This document shows, one piece after another, positions 35,925 through 44,563 of a stretch of DNA of 64,000 nt. The notes below the pieces were generated by a model. The model was not told where the DNA came from, searched no databases, and saw only the letters and a program-made list of their open reading frames with translations. How positions within the stretch are numbered: position 1 is the first letter of the stretch; each line of letters begins with the position of its first letter. A program made the translations under genes and the position numbers. Source of the stretch: Falsigemmobacter faecalis (GTDB lineage Bacteria; Pseudomonadota; Alphaproteobacteria; Rhodobacterales; Rhodobacteraceae); the NCBI RefSeq assembly GCF_003863335.1, contig NZ_RRAZ01000015.1:1-64000 (forward strand). Reading direction: 5' to 3'.

Positions 35925-36875
35925 TTGCGCGATCTCAAGCTGCCCGAACAGCGCCATCCGGAAAAAGCCCACCGTCCGGACAATGCCCAGCCGAAAAAAC
36001 CATCCTGGATCCGGGTGAAAGCCCCGACCTCAGAGGGTTACAGGCAGACCCGCGATATTCTGAAGTCGAATAAGCTGGTCACCGTCTGCGAAGAAGCGGG
36101 CTGCCCCAATGTGGGCGAATGCTGGAGCCAGGGTCACGCCACCATGATGATCATGGGCGAGATCTGTACCCGCGGCTGCACCTTTTGCAACGTCGCCACC
36201 GGCAAGCCCCAGGCGCTTGACGCCTTTGAGCCCGGCCGCGTGGCCCATGCGGTGCAGAAACTCGGTCTGAACCATGTGGTTGTGACCTCGGTTGACCGCG
36301 ACGATCTGGAGGACGGCGGGGCCGAGCATTTCGCTCAGACCATCCGCGCGATCCGCCACCGCTCGCCCGGGACGACGATTGAAGTGCTGACGCCGGACTT
36401 TCTGAAATGCCCGCCCTCAGCGCTTGAGAAGGTGGTCGAGGCGCGCCCGGATGTCTTCAACCACAACCTCGAAACCGTGCCCGCGCTTTACCACGAAGTG
36501 CGCCCTGGCGCGCGCTACTTCCATTCGCTGCGTCTTTTGCAGCGCGTGAAAGAGCTGGATCCGTCGATGTTCACCAAATCGGGCATCATGGTCGGCCTGG
36601 GCGAAGAGCGTCAGCAGGTGCTGCAGGTCATGGATGACATGCGCTCGGCGGATATCGATTTTCTGACCGTCGGTCAGTATCTGCAGCCGACGCCGAAGCA
36701 CCACGGCATCGCGCGGTTCATCACGCCCGAAGAGTTCGCCGCTTATGAAAAAGCCGCGCTGAACAAGGGCTTCCTGATGGTGTCGGCCACGCCTCTCACC
36801 CGTTCGAGCTATCACGCGGGCGATGATTTTCAGCGGATGCGCGCCGCGCGCGAAGCCCGCCTCGGCCGGGTCTGA
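35925..36875 (+). CDS. lipA: Lipoyl synthase
   Basis: A 316-residue radical-SAM enzyme that inserts two sulfurs into octanoyl groups on lipoyl domains. The auxiliary cluster cysteines are in [12 protein letters not shown], the radical-SAM motif is CTRGCTFC, and the C-terminal RSSYHAG serine motif is present. The family start ([17 protein letters not shown]) falls at a TTG codon (35925) with a GGGGGGGAATTCC purine tract upstream; the ATG at 35832 would add 31 atypical residues. A terminator follows directly. Confidence 0.95.
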   Translation: MRDLKLPEQRHPEKAHRPDNAQPKKPSWIRVKAPTSEGYRQTRDILKSNKLVTVCEEAGCPNVGECWSQGHATMMIMGEICTRGCTFCNVATGKPQALDAFEPGRVAHAVQKLGLNHVVVTSVDRDDLEDGGAEHFAQTIRAIRHRSPGTTIEVLTPDFLKCPPSALEKVVEARPDVFNHNLETVPALYHEVRPGARYFHSLRLLQRVKELDPSMFTKSGIMVGLGEERQQVLQVMDDMRSADIDFLTVGQYLQPTPKHHGIARFITPEEFAAYEKAALNKGFLMVSATPLTRSSYHAGDDFQRMRAAREARLGRV

Positions 36876-36881
36876 ACGGAT

Positions 36882-36906
36882 AAGCCGCCCCCCGGGGCGG
36901 CTTTTT
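36882..36906 (+). terminator. Intrinsic terminator after lipA
   Basis: A 9-bp stem, AAGCCGCCC and GGGCGGCTT, with a four-base loop and TTTTT tail. It overlaps the stop codon of the convergent phosphodiesterase gene. Confidence 0.9.
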
Positions 36907-37664
36907 CATGGCAGCGCAGCGCGGTAGCCTTCAAAGGTCACATTGCAGGCGATCTGCCGCGCTTTGGCTTCTTCCGCTGCAGAGCGGATGGTCCAGCACA
37001 GCACATCCGCCCCAAGCCCGCGCAGCCGTGTCACCGCAGCGCTGCCGAGATCGCGGTGGTGATGCGAGATGAACGAGGCCCCGGTGGTCTCGTAATCGGC
37101 AATTGCGTTCAGCCGGGCGCGCGTCGCCGGGGACAGCCCTTCGGCGTCTTTTCCGCGCCAGGTCATGGTGGTGAGCCCGCGGGCCACATCGGGCAGATGA
37201 TCCGCCAGCGAGGCGACGAGGGCGGGATCGAAAGACATCACCGCCAGAGCGCCCCGGTAGCTGCGCAGCAGGGGCGCTGCCGCCGCGGCCAGGCGGTCGC
37301 CGCCATCCCGCTGGGGTTTGAATTCCAGCAAAAGCGGTACGCTGCCTGCCACCAGATCCAGCACATCAGACAGAGGCGGCGGATGCTCCGCTCCGCCCAG
37401 CAGCGGAAGGGTGCTCAGGCGTCCGGCCGGGGTTTCATCCACCCGGCCGGATGTGCCGGTCAGACGGCTGAGGTCTTCGTCGTGAAAGACGAAAACCTCA
37501 TTATCGGCGCTGATCTGCAGGTCCAGTTCAACCGCATAGCCCGCAGCCATGGCCGCGCGGATGGCAGCCATGCTGTTCTCGGGGCAGGCGGCGGTGCCGT
37601 CATGCAGGGCGCGATGCGCCACAGGCAGGCGCTTTAACCGCTCCGGCAGCCGTGGCGCGGGCAT
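36906..37664 (-). CDS. Glycerophosphodiester phosphodiesterase
   Basis: A 252-residue GDPD TIM-barrel enzyme, UgpQ-like, cutting glycerophosphodiesters into glycerol 3-phosphate and alcohols. The metal site is visible: AHRALHDGTAACPENSMAAI (His/Arg and Glu-Asn), VELDLQISADNEVFVFHDEDLSRLTG (in part: VELDLQISADNEVFVFHD) and LLLEFKPQ. It begins with VAHRALHDG where most members have HRG, a small variation. No signal peptide is seen, so it is cytoplasmic. It lies three bases downstream of ridA. Confidence 0.88.
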   Translation of the reverse strand: MPAPRLPERLKRLPVAHRALHDGTAACPENSMAAIRAAMAAGYAVELDLQISADNEVFVFHDEDLSRLTGTSGRVDETPAGRLSTLPLLGGAEHPPPLSDVLDLVAGSVPLLLEFKPQRDGGDRLAAAAAPLLRSYRGALAVMSFDPALVASLADHLPDVARGLTTMTWRGKDAEGLSPATRARLNAIADYETTGASFISHHHRDLGSAAVTRLRGLGADVLCWTIRSAAEEAKARQIACNVTFEGYRAALP

Positions 37665-37667
37665 GGC

Positions 37668-38132
37668 TCAGACCAGCTCGAAGATGGCCTCAACCTCGAC
37701 CGCCACGCCAAAGGGCAGCGAGGCGGCCGAGACCGCCGAACGGGCGTGACGGCCTGCCTCGCCAAAGACCTCAACCATCAGATCCGAGGCACCGTTGATC
37801 ACCTTCGGCTGGTCGGTGAACTCAGGCGTCGAATTGACAAAGCCCACCAGTTTCACGACGCGGGCAATCCGGTCGAGATCGCCCCCGCAGGCCGCACGGG
37901 CCTGGGCAATCAGGGCCAGGGCACAGCGCTTTGCGGCGGCAGCGCCGTCTTCGGTGCTCAGCCCGGCGCCGAGTTTGCCGGTGATCAGGCCCTCGGGGCC
38001 TGCGCTGATCTGGCCCGAGACATAAAGCATCGTGCCGCTTTTGACGGCGGGGACGTAATTTGCCGCCGGGGCGGGGGCGTCGGGCAGGGTGAGGCCAAGT
38101 TCCGTAAGGCGGGCGTCGATTTTACCGGTCAT
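37668..38132 (-). CDS. RidA-family enamine/imine deaminase
   Basis: A 154-residue YjgF/RidA-type protein. It has YVPAVKSGTMLYVSGQIS near the N-terminus, a VGFVNSTPEFTDQPKVINGASDLM segment (partly NSTPEFTDQPKVING) and RHARSAVSAASLPFGVAVEVEAIF at the end, the Arg-containing active-site strand. It resembles the YjgH/Rid subgroup, slightly longer than archetypal RidA. The probable role is removing reactive 2-aminoacrylate from PLP enzymes. It probably forms an operon with the phosphodiesterase downstream. Confidence 0.85.
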   Translation of the reverse strand: MTGKIDARLTELGLTLPDAPAPAANYVPAVKSGTMLYVSGQISAGPEGLITGKLGAGLSTEDGAAAAKRCALALIAQARAACGGDLDRIARVVKLVGFVNSTPEFTDQPKVINGASDLMVEVFGEAGRHARSAVSAASLPFGVAVEVEAIFELV

Positions 38133-38155
38133 CTGCAATCTCCTGTCGTATCGGC

Positions 38156-39454
38156 TCAACTCTCCCGGAAGGCCCGGGTGAAGTAATCCGTAAAGGGCCG
38201 GATCAGGAACTGCAAAGGAGTTCGCTCTTCGGTGCGGATCCAGGCGTCAGCGGGCATCCCTGGCCGGAGGGTCACTCCGTGCAGATTCCCGGTGGTTGCG
38301 TCGTGCAATGTGATTTCGGCGCGGTAGTAGGGCTGCGGGTGATTCGCTTCGCTGAGGGCATCGGCAGAAAGCCTCGCGATGGTGCCGGTCATCTGAGGCG
38401 CATTGCGCAAAGTGAAGGCAGGGAAGGTAATCCGCACCTCCTGGCCGGGGTATACCTGATCGATATATCGGTCCGGAACCCGGGCGCTGATGACCAGGGG
38501 TCGGTCCTGCGGAACGATATAAAGCGCAGGCTCGGCGGCGCGCAGCACGGCGCGGGGGGTGGTGATCGCAAGGTTCAGCACAAGGCCCGCGGCGGGGGCG
38601 CGCAGATCCAGCCGGGCGATACGGTCGGTCAGGCTGCGGCGGCGCTCAGAGAGTTCGGCGAGGCGCAGGGCGGTCTCGCGCAGCTCCAGCCCGGCCTCGG
38701 TGCGGCGGGTGGCATCAAGGCGCAGGACCTCAAGCGCGGTTTCGGCAATGCGCTCTCCCGCCTGGGCCTGCGCGGCGAGCAGTTCGCCCCGCGCGCCCGA
38801 CAGCCGCGCCGCCTCACGGCGCAGCGCAAGAAGGCGGCCGATCTGCGCCAGCCCCTTGTCAAAGAGATCCTGCTGGGCGCGCAACTCCTGGCCGATGAGG
38901 CGCGACTGCTCCTCAAGGGCGATGGTCTGCGCGACCAGGCCTTCGCGCAGGCTGCGGGTCTGGGCGGCGCGCAGGTTCAGCTGTGCGCGCTGCTGGGTCA
39001 GGCTGGCGCGGCGCGCCTCAAAGAGAGAGGTCTGCGCGGTCAGAACTGCGGCGGTCTCCGGCGACAGCCTGGCGCGCTCCTGCAGTTCAGAGGGCATCTG
39101 CGGTATGCGGTGGCCGGCTTCTTCCGCCTCAAGACGGCCCCGGCGGGCAAGCAGCTCAAAATACTGCGCCTCAAGGACCGCCAGCTCAGAGCGCAGCATC
39201 CCGCCGTCAAGGCGCAGCAGAACCTGGCCCTCGGTCACCGCGTCGCCTTCGCGCACCAGAATTTCCACCACCATGCCGCCCTCAGGATGCTGCAGGATCT
39301 GGCGGCTTTCTGCGACCTCAATGCGCCCGGATGCGACAATCGCGCCGGTGATCCTGGTCATCATGCCCCAGGCGATGCTGCCTGCGAAAAGCAGAGCCAC
39401 CGTCACAAGTCCCGGAAGAACCTGTCGGCGTGCGGACCAGGGCGGGGCTGTCAT
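38156..39454 (-). CDS. Type I secretion periplasmic adaptor (HlyD family)
   Basis: A 432-residue membrane-fusion protein. One N-terminal transmembrane helix (GLVTVALLFAGSIAWGMM) precedes a biotinyl-lipoyl-like segment (ESRQILQHPEGGMVVEILVREG, in part), a long coiled coil (about 95-280) and a beta-barrel region near RPLVISARVPDRYIDQVYPGQEV. It overlaps the ABC exporter gene by four bases. Together they make two of the three parts of a type I secretion machine; a TolC-like outer-membrane channel is not in this window. Confidence 0.9.
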   Translation of the reverse strand: MTAPPWSARRQVLPGLVTVALLFAGSIAWGMMTRITGAIVASGRIEVAESRQILQHPEGGMVVEILVREGDAVTEGQVLLRLDGGMLRSELAVLEAQYFELLARRGRLEAEEAGHRIPQMPSELQERARLSPETAAVLTAQTSLFEARRASLTQQRAQLNLRAAQTRSLREGLVAQTIALEEQSRLIGQELRAQQDLFDKGLAQIGRLLALRREAARLSGARGELLAAQAQAGERIAETALEVLRLDATRRTEAGLELRETALRLAELSERRRSLTDRIARLDLRAPAAGLVLNLAITTPRAVLRAAEPALYIVPQDRPLVISARVPDRYIDQVYPGQEVRITFPAFTLRNAPQMTGTIARLSADALSEANHPQPYYRAEITLHDATTGNLHGVTLRPGMPADAWIRTEERTPLQFLIRPFTDYFTRAFRES

Positions 39455-41184
39455 GATGCGCCCCCCGTCACGGCTGAGCGCAGGTCCGTGTGGTTGCGCA
39501 CCTGCGCGCGCAGCACCTGATCGCGGGGACCAAAGGCGGTACAAAGCCCGCCTTCAAGCACCAGAAGAAGGTCGCATTCCTGAATGGCGGCAGGGCGGTG
39601 CGCCATAATCAGCACGGCCCCGCCCGCCTCTTTGACGCTGCGCACGGCCTGATTCAGCGCGCCTGAGCCTTCGGCATCAAGGTTGGAATTCGGCTCATCG
39701 AGCACCAGCAGCACCGGATCGTCATAGAGCGCGCGTGCCAGACCGATGCGCTGGATCTGCCCGCCTGAGAGCGGCGCGCCCGCGGCGCTGAGCCGGGTCT
39801 CATAGCCCTGGGGAAGCTGCAGGATCATCTCATGGGCTCCGGCGCGGGCGGCGGCGCGCAGAATGGCGGCAGGCTCAGGCGCAGGATCCAGACGGGCGAT
39901 ATTCTCGGCGACCGTGCCTTCAAAAAGCACAACCCGCTGCGGCAGACAGCCGATCAGCCGGCCGAGCCGGTCACTGTCGAACTGCGCAAGGGGGGCTGCA
40001 TCCAGGGTGATGCGCCCGGCTCCGGCGGGCCAGTGACCGGTCAGCGCGCGGGCAAGGCTGGATTTTCCCGCCCCCGAAGGGCCGATGACACCCAGAGCCT
40101 GGCCGGGGTGCAGATCAAAACTGAGGCCGCGCAGCACGGCCGCCGCCTCTCCGGGCGGCGCGAGCGTCAGGTTTTGCACCGACAGATGCGCGCGGGGGCG
40201 CGGCAGGGGCAGACGGGGGGTGGGCTTGGGCACGCGGGTCAGCAGGCGCGCCAGACGCGCATGACCCTCACGGGCATGGGTGATGACGCCCCATTGGCCG
40301 ATAACCGCTTCAACAGGGGCAAGGGCGCGGCCCAGCAGGATCGACGCCGCGATCATCGCGCCTGCCGTCAACTCGTCGCGCAGGACCAGAAATGCCCCAA
40401 GCCCCAGCATCAGGGACTGCAGCAAAAGCCGAAATGTCCGGGTCAGCGCGCCAAAGCCGCCCCCCGCATCCGAGGCCTGCAGCGCCGCCGCCGTCCGCGC
40501 GCGGCGCGCCTCTGTCCAGCGGTGAAGCGCGTTTGCCTGCATCCCCAGAACGCGCAGGGTGGCGGCCTCTGCGCGAAACTGATCGGCGAGCTGCTCTTCG
40601 TGCTGCGCGGTCGCGGCGGCGCGGATCAGCGGCAGGCGGGTCACCCGCTCATTGAGCAGGGTCACACAGATCAGCACCGCGCCGCCGCACAGCGCAAAAG
40701 CGCCGCAGAGCGGGTGAAACACAAAAAGCAGCAGCAAAAAGAGCGCAGCCCAGGGCAGATCAAACAGCGCCATCAGCGCGGGCGAGATCAGCAGGCGCTG
40801 CACGGCCTCCAGATCGCGCGGGGCGGTTTGTGCCAGAGCATCACCGGGAAAGACGGCAGCGAGCCGGGCCGCTGCCAGAAACACCCGCCCGTCGAGGCGC
40901 TCCTGGAAAACCGCGCCGATCCTGGCCGCAATCCGCCCCCGCAGATGATCAAGCAGCCCCATGGCGGAAAAAAGAAAGACAATCAGCCCGCTTAATGCGA
41001 CGAGTGTGGCCTCTGAGTGAGAGCCGAGCACCCGGTCGTAGACCTGAAGCATATAAACCGGCCCCGCCAGCATCAGCAGATTGACCATGGCGGTGAAGAA
41101 AAACACCGTCACAAACAGCCCGCGCTGGCCGCGCTGCGCGGCGCGCAACTCCTGCAGACCTGTGCGGCTGTCCGCCTCTCTCAT
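39451..41184 (-). CDS. Type I secretion ABC permease/ATPase (PrtD-like)
   Basis: A 577-residue exporter half-transporter that powers export of a C-terminal-signal protein such as an RTX protein. Its membrane domain has about six helices (VTVFFFTAMVNLLMLAGPVYML first). The ATPase has Walker A GPSGAGKSS, the signature LSGGQIQRIGLARALYDD and Walker B LLVLDEPNSNLD. There is no N-terminal C39-like domain, as in PrtD. A GGAAGGGAG box precedes the ATG. No obvious substrate (glycine-rich calcium repeats) is encoded within the window. Confidence 0.9.
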   Translation of the reverse strand: MREADSRTGLQELRAAQRGQRGLFVTVFFFTAMVNLLMLAGPVYMLQVYDRVLGSHSEATLVALSGLIVFLFSAMGLLDHLRGRIAARIGAVFQERLDGRVFLAAARLAAVFPGDALAQTAPRDLEAVQRLLISPALMALFDLPWAALFLLLLFVFHPLCGAFALCGGAVLICVTLLNERVTRLPLIRAAATAQHEEQLADQFRAEAATLRVLGMQANALHRWTEARRARTAAALQASDAGGGFGALTRTFRLLLQSLMLGLGAFLVLRDELTAGAMIAASILLGRALAPVEAVIGQWGVITHAREGHARLARLLTRVPKPTPRLPLPRPRAHLSVQNLTLAPPGEAAAVLRGLSFDLHPGQALGVIGPSGAGKSSLARALTGHWPAGAGRITLDAAPLAQFDSDRLGRLIGCLPQRVVLFEGTVAENIARLDPAPEPAAILRAAARAGAHEMILQLPQGYETRLSAAGAPLSGGQIQRIGLARALYDDPVLLVLDEPNSNLDAEGSGALNQAVRSVKEAGGAVLIMAHRPAAIQECDLLLVLEGGLCTAFGPRDQVLRAQVRNHTDLRSAVTGGAS

Positions 41185-41340
41185 CGCAGAGACTCCCTTC
41201 CGTTGCCGCAGAAGTGAGCCTGAAAACGGTTAATATAATGCGATAAATCGGGTGCTCCATTGCGGTTGACCCCGAGAATTTTAGGTATATCAGGACAGCC
41301 GGAATGTTCTGTCGAAGATCCGCCCCTGGTGAGGTATCAC

Positions 41341-42093
41341 GTGACCGTTGTAGCATCTGCCAAATCATCCCGTTTTCCGCTGGCGGCACTGTCTGCTGCG
41401 GTTCTGCTCACGGCCTGTGCGCCGGCACCGCGCAGCGCCGAAGATCCGCTGGAGCCGGTGAACCGGGCGGTGCACGGCTTTAACCTGGCTGCCGACCGCT
41501 TTGTGCTGCGCCCGGCGGCGGTGGTGAGTGGTCCGGTGATGCAAAGCCCGGTGGGCACGGCGGTCAGCAATTTCTCGGATAACCTTGGCACGCCTCAGGC
41601 AGCGGTCAATCACCTGCTGCAGGCGCGCTTTGCCGATGCCACCCACAGCGCCTGGCGCTTTGCGGTGAACAGCACCATCGGCCTTGCCGGTCTCTTTGAT
41701 CCGGCGACCGTGATGGGGCTGGAGGAGCGCGACACCGATTTCGGCGAAACGCTGCACAGCTGGGGCATGGGCGAGGGGCCCTTCGTCATGCTGCCGCTGA
41801 AGGGGCCGTCGAACGCCCGCGATGCGCTGGGAGAAGTCGTCGATGTCTTCACCGATCCGCTCGATAATGTGCTGAGCGACGGGCAGCAGGAGGTGGCGAC
41901 CGGCGCCTGGGTCCTGTCAAAAGTCGGTGATCGGGCCCGCTATCTGGAGACTGTGGACTCGATCCTCTACGGAAGTGCCGATAGTTACGCGCAGACGCGG
42001 TTGATGTATCAACAGAACCGCCGCTTTGAACTTGGTCAGGAGGCCGGAGACGATGCGTTCATCGATCCGTATGAAGACGCTGACAGCAACTGA
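41341..42093 (+). CDS. mlaA: MlaA/VacJ family lipoprotein
   Basis: A 250-residue outer-membrane lipoprotein of the Mla system, which removes phospholipids from the outer leaflet. A signal peptide with lipobox LLTAC is followed by the family core EDPLEPVNRAVHGFN and by GLLDPAT-like GLFDPATVMGL, then ERDTDFGETLHSWGMGEGPFVMLPL in parts (DFGETLHSWGMGEGPF). The GTG at 41341 has GAGGT upstream, and the resulting leader length is normal; the longer frame is not. It overlaps mlaC. No mlaFEDB genes follow. Confidence 0.9.
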   Translation: MTVVASAKSSRFPLAALSAAVLLTACAPAPRSAEDPLEPVNRAVHGFNLAADRFVLRPAAVVSGPVMQSPVGTAVSNFSDNLGTPQAAVNHLLQARFADATHSAWRFAVNSTIGLAGLFDPATVMGLEERDTDFGETLHSWGMGEGPFVMLPLKGPSNARDALGEVVDVFTDPLDNVLSDGQQEVATGAWVLSKVGDRARYLETVDSILYGSADSYAQTRLMYQQNRRFELGQEAGDDAFIDPYEDADSN

Positions 42094-42685
42094 CCCGCGC
42101 CGTCGGGCCTTGCTGGCAGGAGGCGCGGTTTTTGCCGGGCTGATGCTGGCGGGTGCGCCGGTTATGGCATTTGACGTCAATTCGGCGCGCAGTCTGATCG
42201 ACCGCGCGATTGCCGATGTGAATGGGATCATCGCCTCTGGTAAGGGCGAGGCCGCCATGCTGCGCGATTTTGAAGGGATTTTCGCCCGCTATGCGGATGT
42301 GAATGCCATCGCGCGCTCTGCGCTGGGGCCGACCGCGCGGTCGCTTTCTGCCCCACAGCTTGCGGCTTTCACCGAGGCGTTCCGCGTTTATATCGCGCGC
42401 AAATATGGCCGCCGCTTCCGCGAGTTTATCGGCGGGCAGATCGAAGTGACCGGGGCGAAGCCGATCAAAAGCTACTTTGAGGTCAGCTCGATCGCGCGTC
42501 TGCGCGGTCAGTCGCCCTTTGATCTGCGCTGGCAGGTCTCGGACCGCTCAGGCAAGCCGCTGTTTTTCAATATTATTATTGAAGGCATCAATATGCTTGC
42601 GACCGAGCGTGCAGAGATTGGCGCCATGTTCGACCGTCGCCGTGGCGATCTGAACCTGCTGATCCAGGATCTGAAGTCGATCTGA
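42053..42685 (+). CDS. mlaC: MlaC/Ttg2D-like phospholipid-binding protein
   Basis: A 210-residue periplasmic carrier of the MlaC family. A twin-arginine-like leader (DPRRRALLAGGAVFAGLMLAGAPVMA) precedes the mature domain with FARYADVNAIARSALG, FRVYIARKYGRRFREF and DLRWQVSDRSGKPLFFNIIIEGINML in parts. The ATG at 42053 lies inside mlaA with GGAGG upstream; ATG 42071 is an alternative. A strong terminator follows. It should shuttle phospholipid between MlaA and an inner-membrane MlaFEDB complex encoded elsewhere. Confidence 0.87.
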   Translation: MRSSIRMKTLTATDPRRRALLAGGAVFAGLMLAGAPVMAFDVNSARSLIDRAIADVNGIIASGKGEAAMLRDFEGIFARYADVNAIARSALGPTARSLSAPQLAAFTEAFRVYIARKYGRRFREFIGGQIEVTGAKPIKSYFEVSSIARLRGQSPFDLRWQVSDRSGKPLFFNIIIEGINMLATERAEIGAMFDRRRGDLNLLIQDLKSI

Positions 42686-42709
42686 GCGCAGGCGACAGAA
42701 TCACACAAC

Positions 42710-42732
42710 GGGGGCCTTCGGGCCCCCTTTTT
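42710..42732 (+). terminator. Intrinsic terminator after mlaC
   Basis: A 7-bp stem GGGGGCC and GGCCCCC with a UUCG tetraloop and a TTTTTC tail, 24 bases after the mlaC stop. Confidence 0.93.
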
Positions 42733-42752
42733 CGTTTGGGACGGCGCCGCCG

Positions 42753-42805
42753 TTAAGCTTAACATATCACATTGTATGTATTACATACTTTAGTGTGGAC
42801 TAAAA
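42753..42805. promoter_or_regulatory. Cluster of three perfect inverted repeats in AT-rich DNA
   Basis: In an AT-rich stretch of about 100 bases lie GTTAAGCTTAAC (12-bp palindrome, 42753-42764), GTATGTA-T-TACATAC (42775-42789) and TTTAGT-GTGG-ACTAAA (42790-42805). They lie 60-110 bases upstream of a small membrane-protein gene and downstream of a terminator, so this is its likely operator/promoter. I could not match the repeats to a known regulator with confidence. Confidence 0.6.
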
Positions 42806-42865
42806 TTAAGAAAGCATCGTATCCTGCATCTGTTGGTTGCAGCATGACCCTGATATAAGGTGATG

Positions 42866-43144
42866 ATGATGCCTGTGATTGTTTTGATAATTCTGTCCTC
42901 GCTGGGCTGGCTGCTGTCGGTCCTCGCTGTCATCAGCCTGAGTGGTGTGGGACTGTGGTCGGTGCTGGGGATCTGGCTCTGCCTGATTGTGGTTTTCGGG
43001 GTCACTCTGCGCCGCGCCCTGTCAGCCGGTTCCGAAGCGTCGTCACGGCTGCACTATGAACTTGCCGCTGATCTGGACGCCCTGCGGGAAAGGCGCTCTG
43101 AGGCGAATTCCTCTGCCAGGGCTGCAGCCACGCGGCGGATCTGA
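42866..43144 (+). CDS. Small two-span membrane protein of unknown function
   Basis: A 92-residue protein with two hydrophobic helices (residues about 3-25 and 30-50) and a charged cytoplasmic-looking tail (LHYELAADLDALRERRSEA). Tandem ATGs at 42863, 42866 and 42869 follow an AAGG box, so the start is uncertain by one or two codons. Its upstream region is unusual (three palindromes in AT-rich DNA) and a strong terminator follows, so it is a single regulated gene. I do not recognise it. It could be a phage-shock-like or stress membrane protein, but there is no sequence proof. Confidence 0.65.
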   Translation: MMPVIVLIILSSLGWLLSVLAVISLSGVGLWSVLGIWLCLIVVFGVTLRRALSAGSEASSRLHYELAADLDALRERRSEANSSARAAATRRI

Positions 43145-43168
43145 AAAGACCTCTCTCCTCCTCCCCTG

Positions 43169-43200
43169 GCCCGTCTGTGTCCCCCGCAGGCGGGCTTTTT
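43169..43200 (+). terminator. Intrinsic terminator after the small membrane protein gene
   Basis: An 11-bp stem with two G-U pairs, GCCCGTCTGTG and CGCAGGCGGGC, with a five-base loop and a TTTTT tail. Confidence 0.85.
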
Positions 43201-43299
43201 CATGCCCCTGGTGGATTGCGATAAGACCTGCGGGGGGATTTCCTCTCGCCCCGGCAGGCCGGTTTGCCTATAAGCAGGCATGCCAGACGGAGTGTTGTT

Positions 43300-44076
43300 A
43301 TGCCTGCAGACCTTTCCCCCATTGACCGCGCCAAATATGCCGCCTCGCGCCGGGCGGTGGATTTTGTTGAGGACGGAATGCGGGTCGGCCTCGGGACCGG
43401 ATCGACCGCCGCCTGGATGGTGCGCTGCCTCGCAGAGCGGGTGAAGGCCGAAGGGCTGAAGCTGCAATGCGTGCCGACCTCGACCCGCACGGCGGAGCTG
43501 GGGCGGGAACTGGGCCTCAATATCGTCACCCTGGAAGAGGCGGGCTGGCTGGATCTGACCATCGATGGGGCGGATGAGTTTGATCCCGAACTCTCGCTCG
43601 TCAAAGGCGGCGGCGGTGCGCTTTTGCAGGAAAAGATCGTGGCCACGGCCTCGGACCGGATGATCGTCATCACCGATGCCGCCAAAGAGGTGAAGCATCT
43701 TGGTGCCTTCCCGCTGCCGGTGGAGGTGATCCCCTTTGGCTGGCAGGCCAGCCGCACTTTGATCGCTGAACTGATCGGCGGCTCGGATGTCATGGGCCAT
43801 GAGATCACTTTGCGGATGAACGGCGATCAGCCCTTCCGCACCGATGAGAACAACTTCATCCTGGATCTGCATCTGGGCCGCATCGGCAATCCGCGTGAGC
43901 TGTCGCTGCTGCTGAACCAGATCGCGGGGGTGGTCGAAAACGGCCTTTTCCTCGATATCTGCGACACGGTGATCGTGGGCTATGGCGATGGCCGGGTGGA
44001 GCTGCACGACATGGCCGGGCGCGAAGTCGGGGATGAGCCGGTGCCGGGCAATGTCTTCACCGACGGAGATCTTTGA
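43300..44076 (+). CDS. rpiA: Ribose-5-phosphate isomerase A
   Basis: A 258-residue isomerase of the pentose phosphate and Calvin pathways. RpiA motifs are present: GLGTGSTAAWMV near residue 32, DLTIDGADEFD near residue 85 and KGGGGALLQEKIVA near residue 100, which holds the catalytic Lys/Glu region. The ATG at 43300 follows a CGGAG box; the ORF extends 12 codons further. It is followed after four bases by the PH-like membrane protein gene and then gor. Confidence 0.95.
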   Translation: MPADLSPIDRAKYAASRRAVDFVEDGMRVGLGTGSTAAWMVRCLAERVKAEGLKLQCVPTSTRTAELGRELGLNIVTLEEAGWLDLTIDGADEFDPELSLVKGGGGALLQEKIVATASDRMIVITDAAKEVKHLGAFPLPVEVIPFGWQASRTLIAELIGGSDVMGHEITLRMNGDQPFRTDENNFILDLHLGRIGNPRELSLLLNQIAGVVENGLFLDICDTVIVGYGDGRVELHDMAGREVGDEPVPGNVFTDGDL

Positions 44077-44080
44077 GCGC

Positions 44081-44563
44081 ATGACGGTGGATGTCCGCCG
44101 CTCAGCCCGCGGCACGCTTTCTTCCCTGGTCAGCCTTGGGCTTTTTCTCGGGGCAGGCTGCCTGCTTTTGAGCCGCGAATATATGGCGCTGCGCCCCTCA
44201 ACGGCGATGATCATCGTCGGGGTGTTGCTGCTGCTCTGGGCGGGGGTGATCTCCAACGGGCTGCGCCGTCCGGTGCTGATGTCGGCGGATGGCACGGGCG
44301 TGCGGGTGCGGCGGCTGATCGGACATCACAGTTTCGCGTGGAAGGACCTCACCTTCGCGAATTTCGACGGTTCGGATCGCGCGGTGATCCTTGGCGGCTA
44401 TATCAATGGCAATATGCGCTATGCGGCTGTGCCCAAGCGCATCGCCAGTGTGGCGGATCTTGAGGAGGCGGCAGCGCTTTTCGCGCAGCACCGCCCGGAT
44501 CTGCCGCAGACCATGGGACAGCCGGGGATCCCCCTCGCGCAGACGAAGGAGAGCGCAGAATGA
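44081..44563 (+). CDS. Membrane protein with two helices and a PH-like tail
   Basis: A 160-residue protein with two transmembrane helices (about 15-32 and 40-60). A cytoplasmic domain of about 75 residues follows (VLMSADGTGVRVRRLIGHHSFAWKDLTFA in parts: ADGTGVRVRRLIGHHSFAW), whose strand pattern resembles bacterial PH domains. The final 20 residues look disordered. It sits between rpiA and gor, with a GGAGATC box before the ATG and a four-base overlap with gor. The function is unknown; a link to NADPH or redox balance is only suggested by context. Confidence 0.65.
   Translation: MTVDVRRSARGTLSSLVSLGLFLGAGCLLLSREYMALRPSTAMIIVGVLLLLWAGVISNGLRRPVLMSADGTGVRVRRLIGHHSFAWKDLTFANFDGSDRAVILGGYINGNMRYAAVPKRIASVADLEEAAALFAQHRPDLPQTMGQPGIPLAQTKESAE

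Noticed and set aside
42753-42805. An FNR or CRP site among the palindromes upstream of the small membrane protein.
   Set aside because: TTTAGT-GTGG-ACTAAA differs from TTGAT-N4-ATCAA and from TGTGA-N6-TCACA at key bases.
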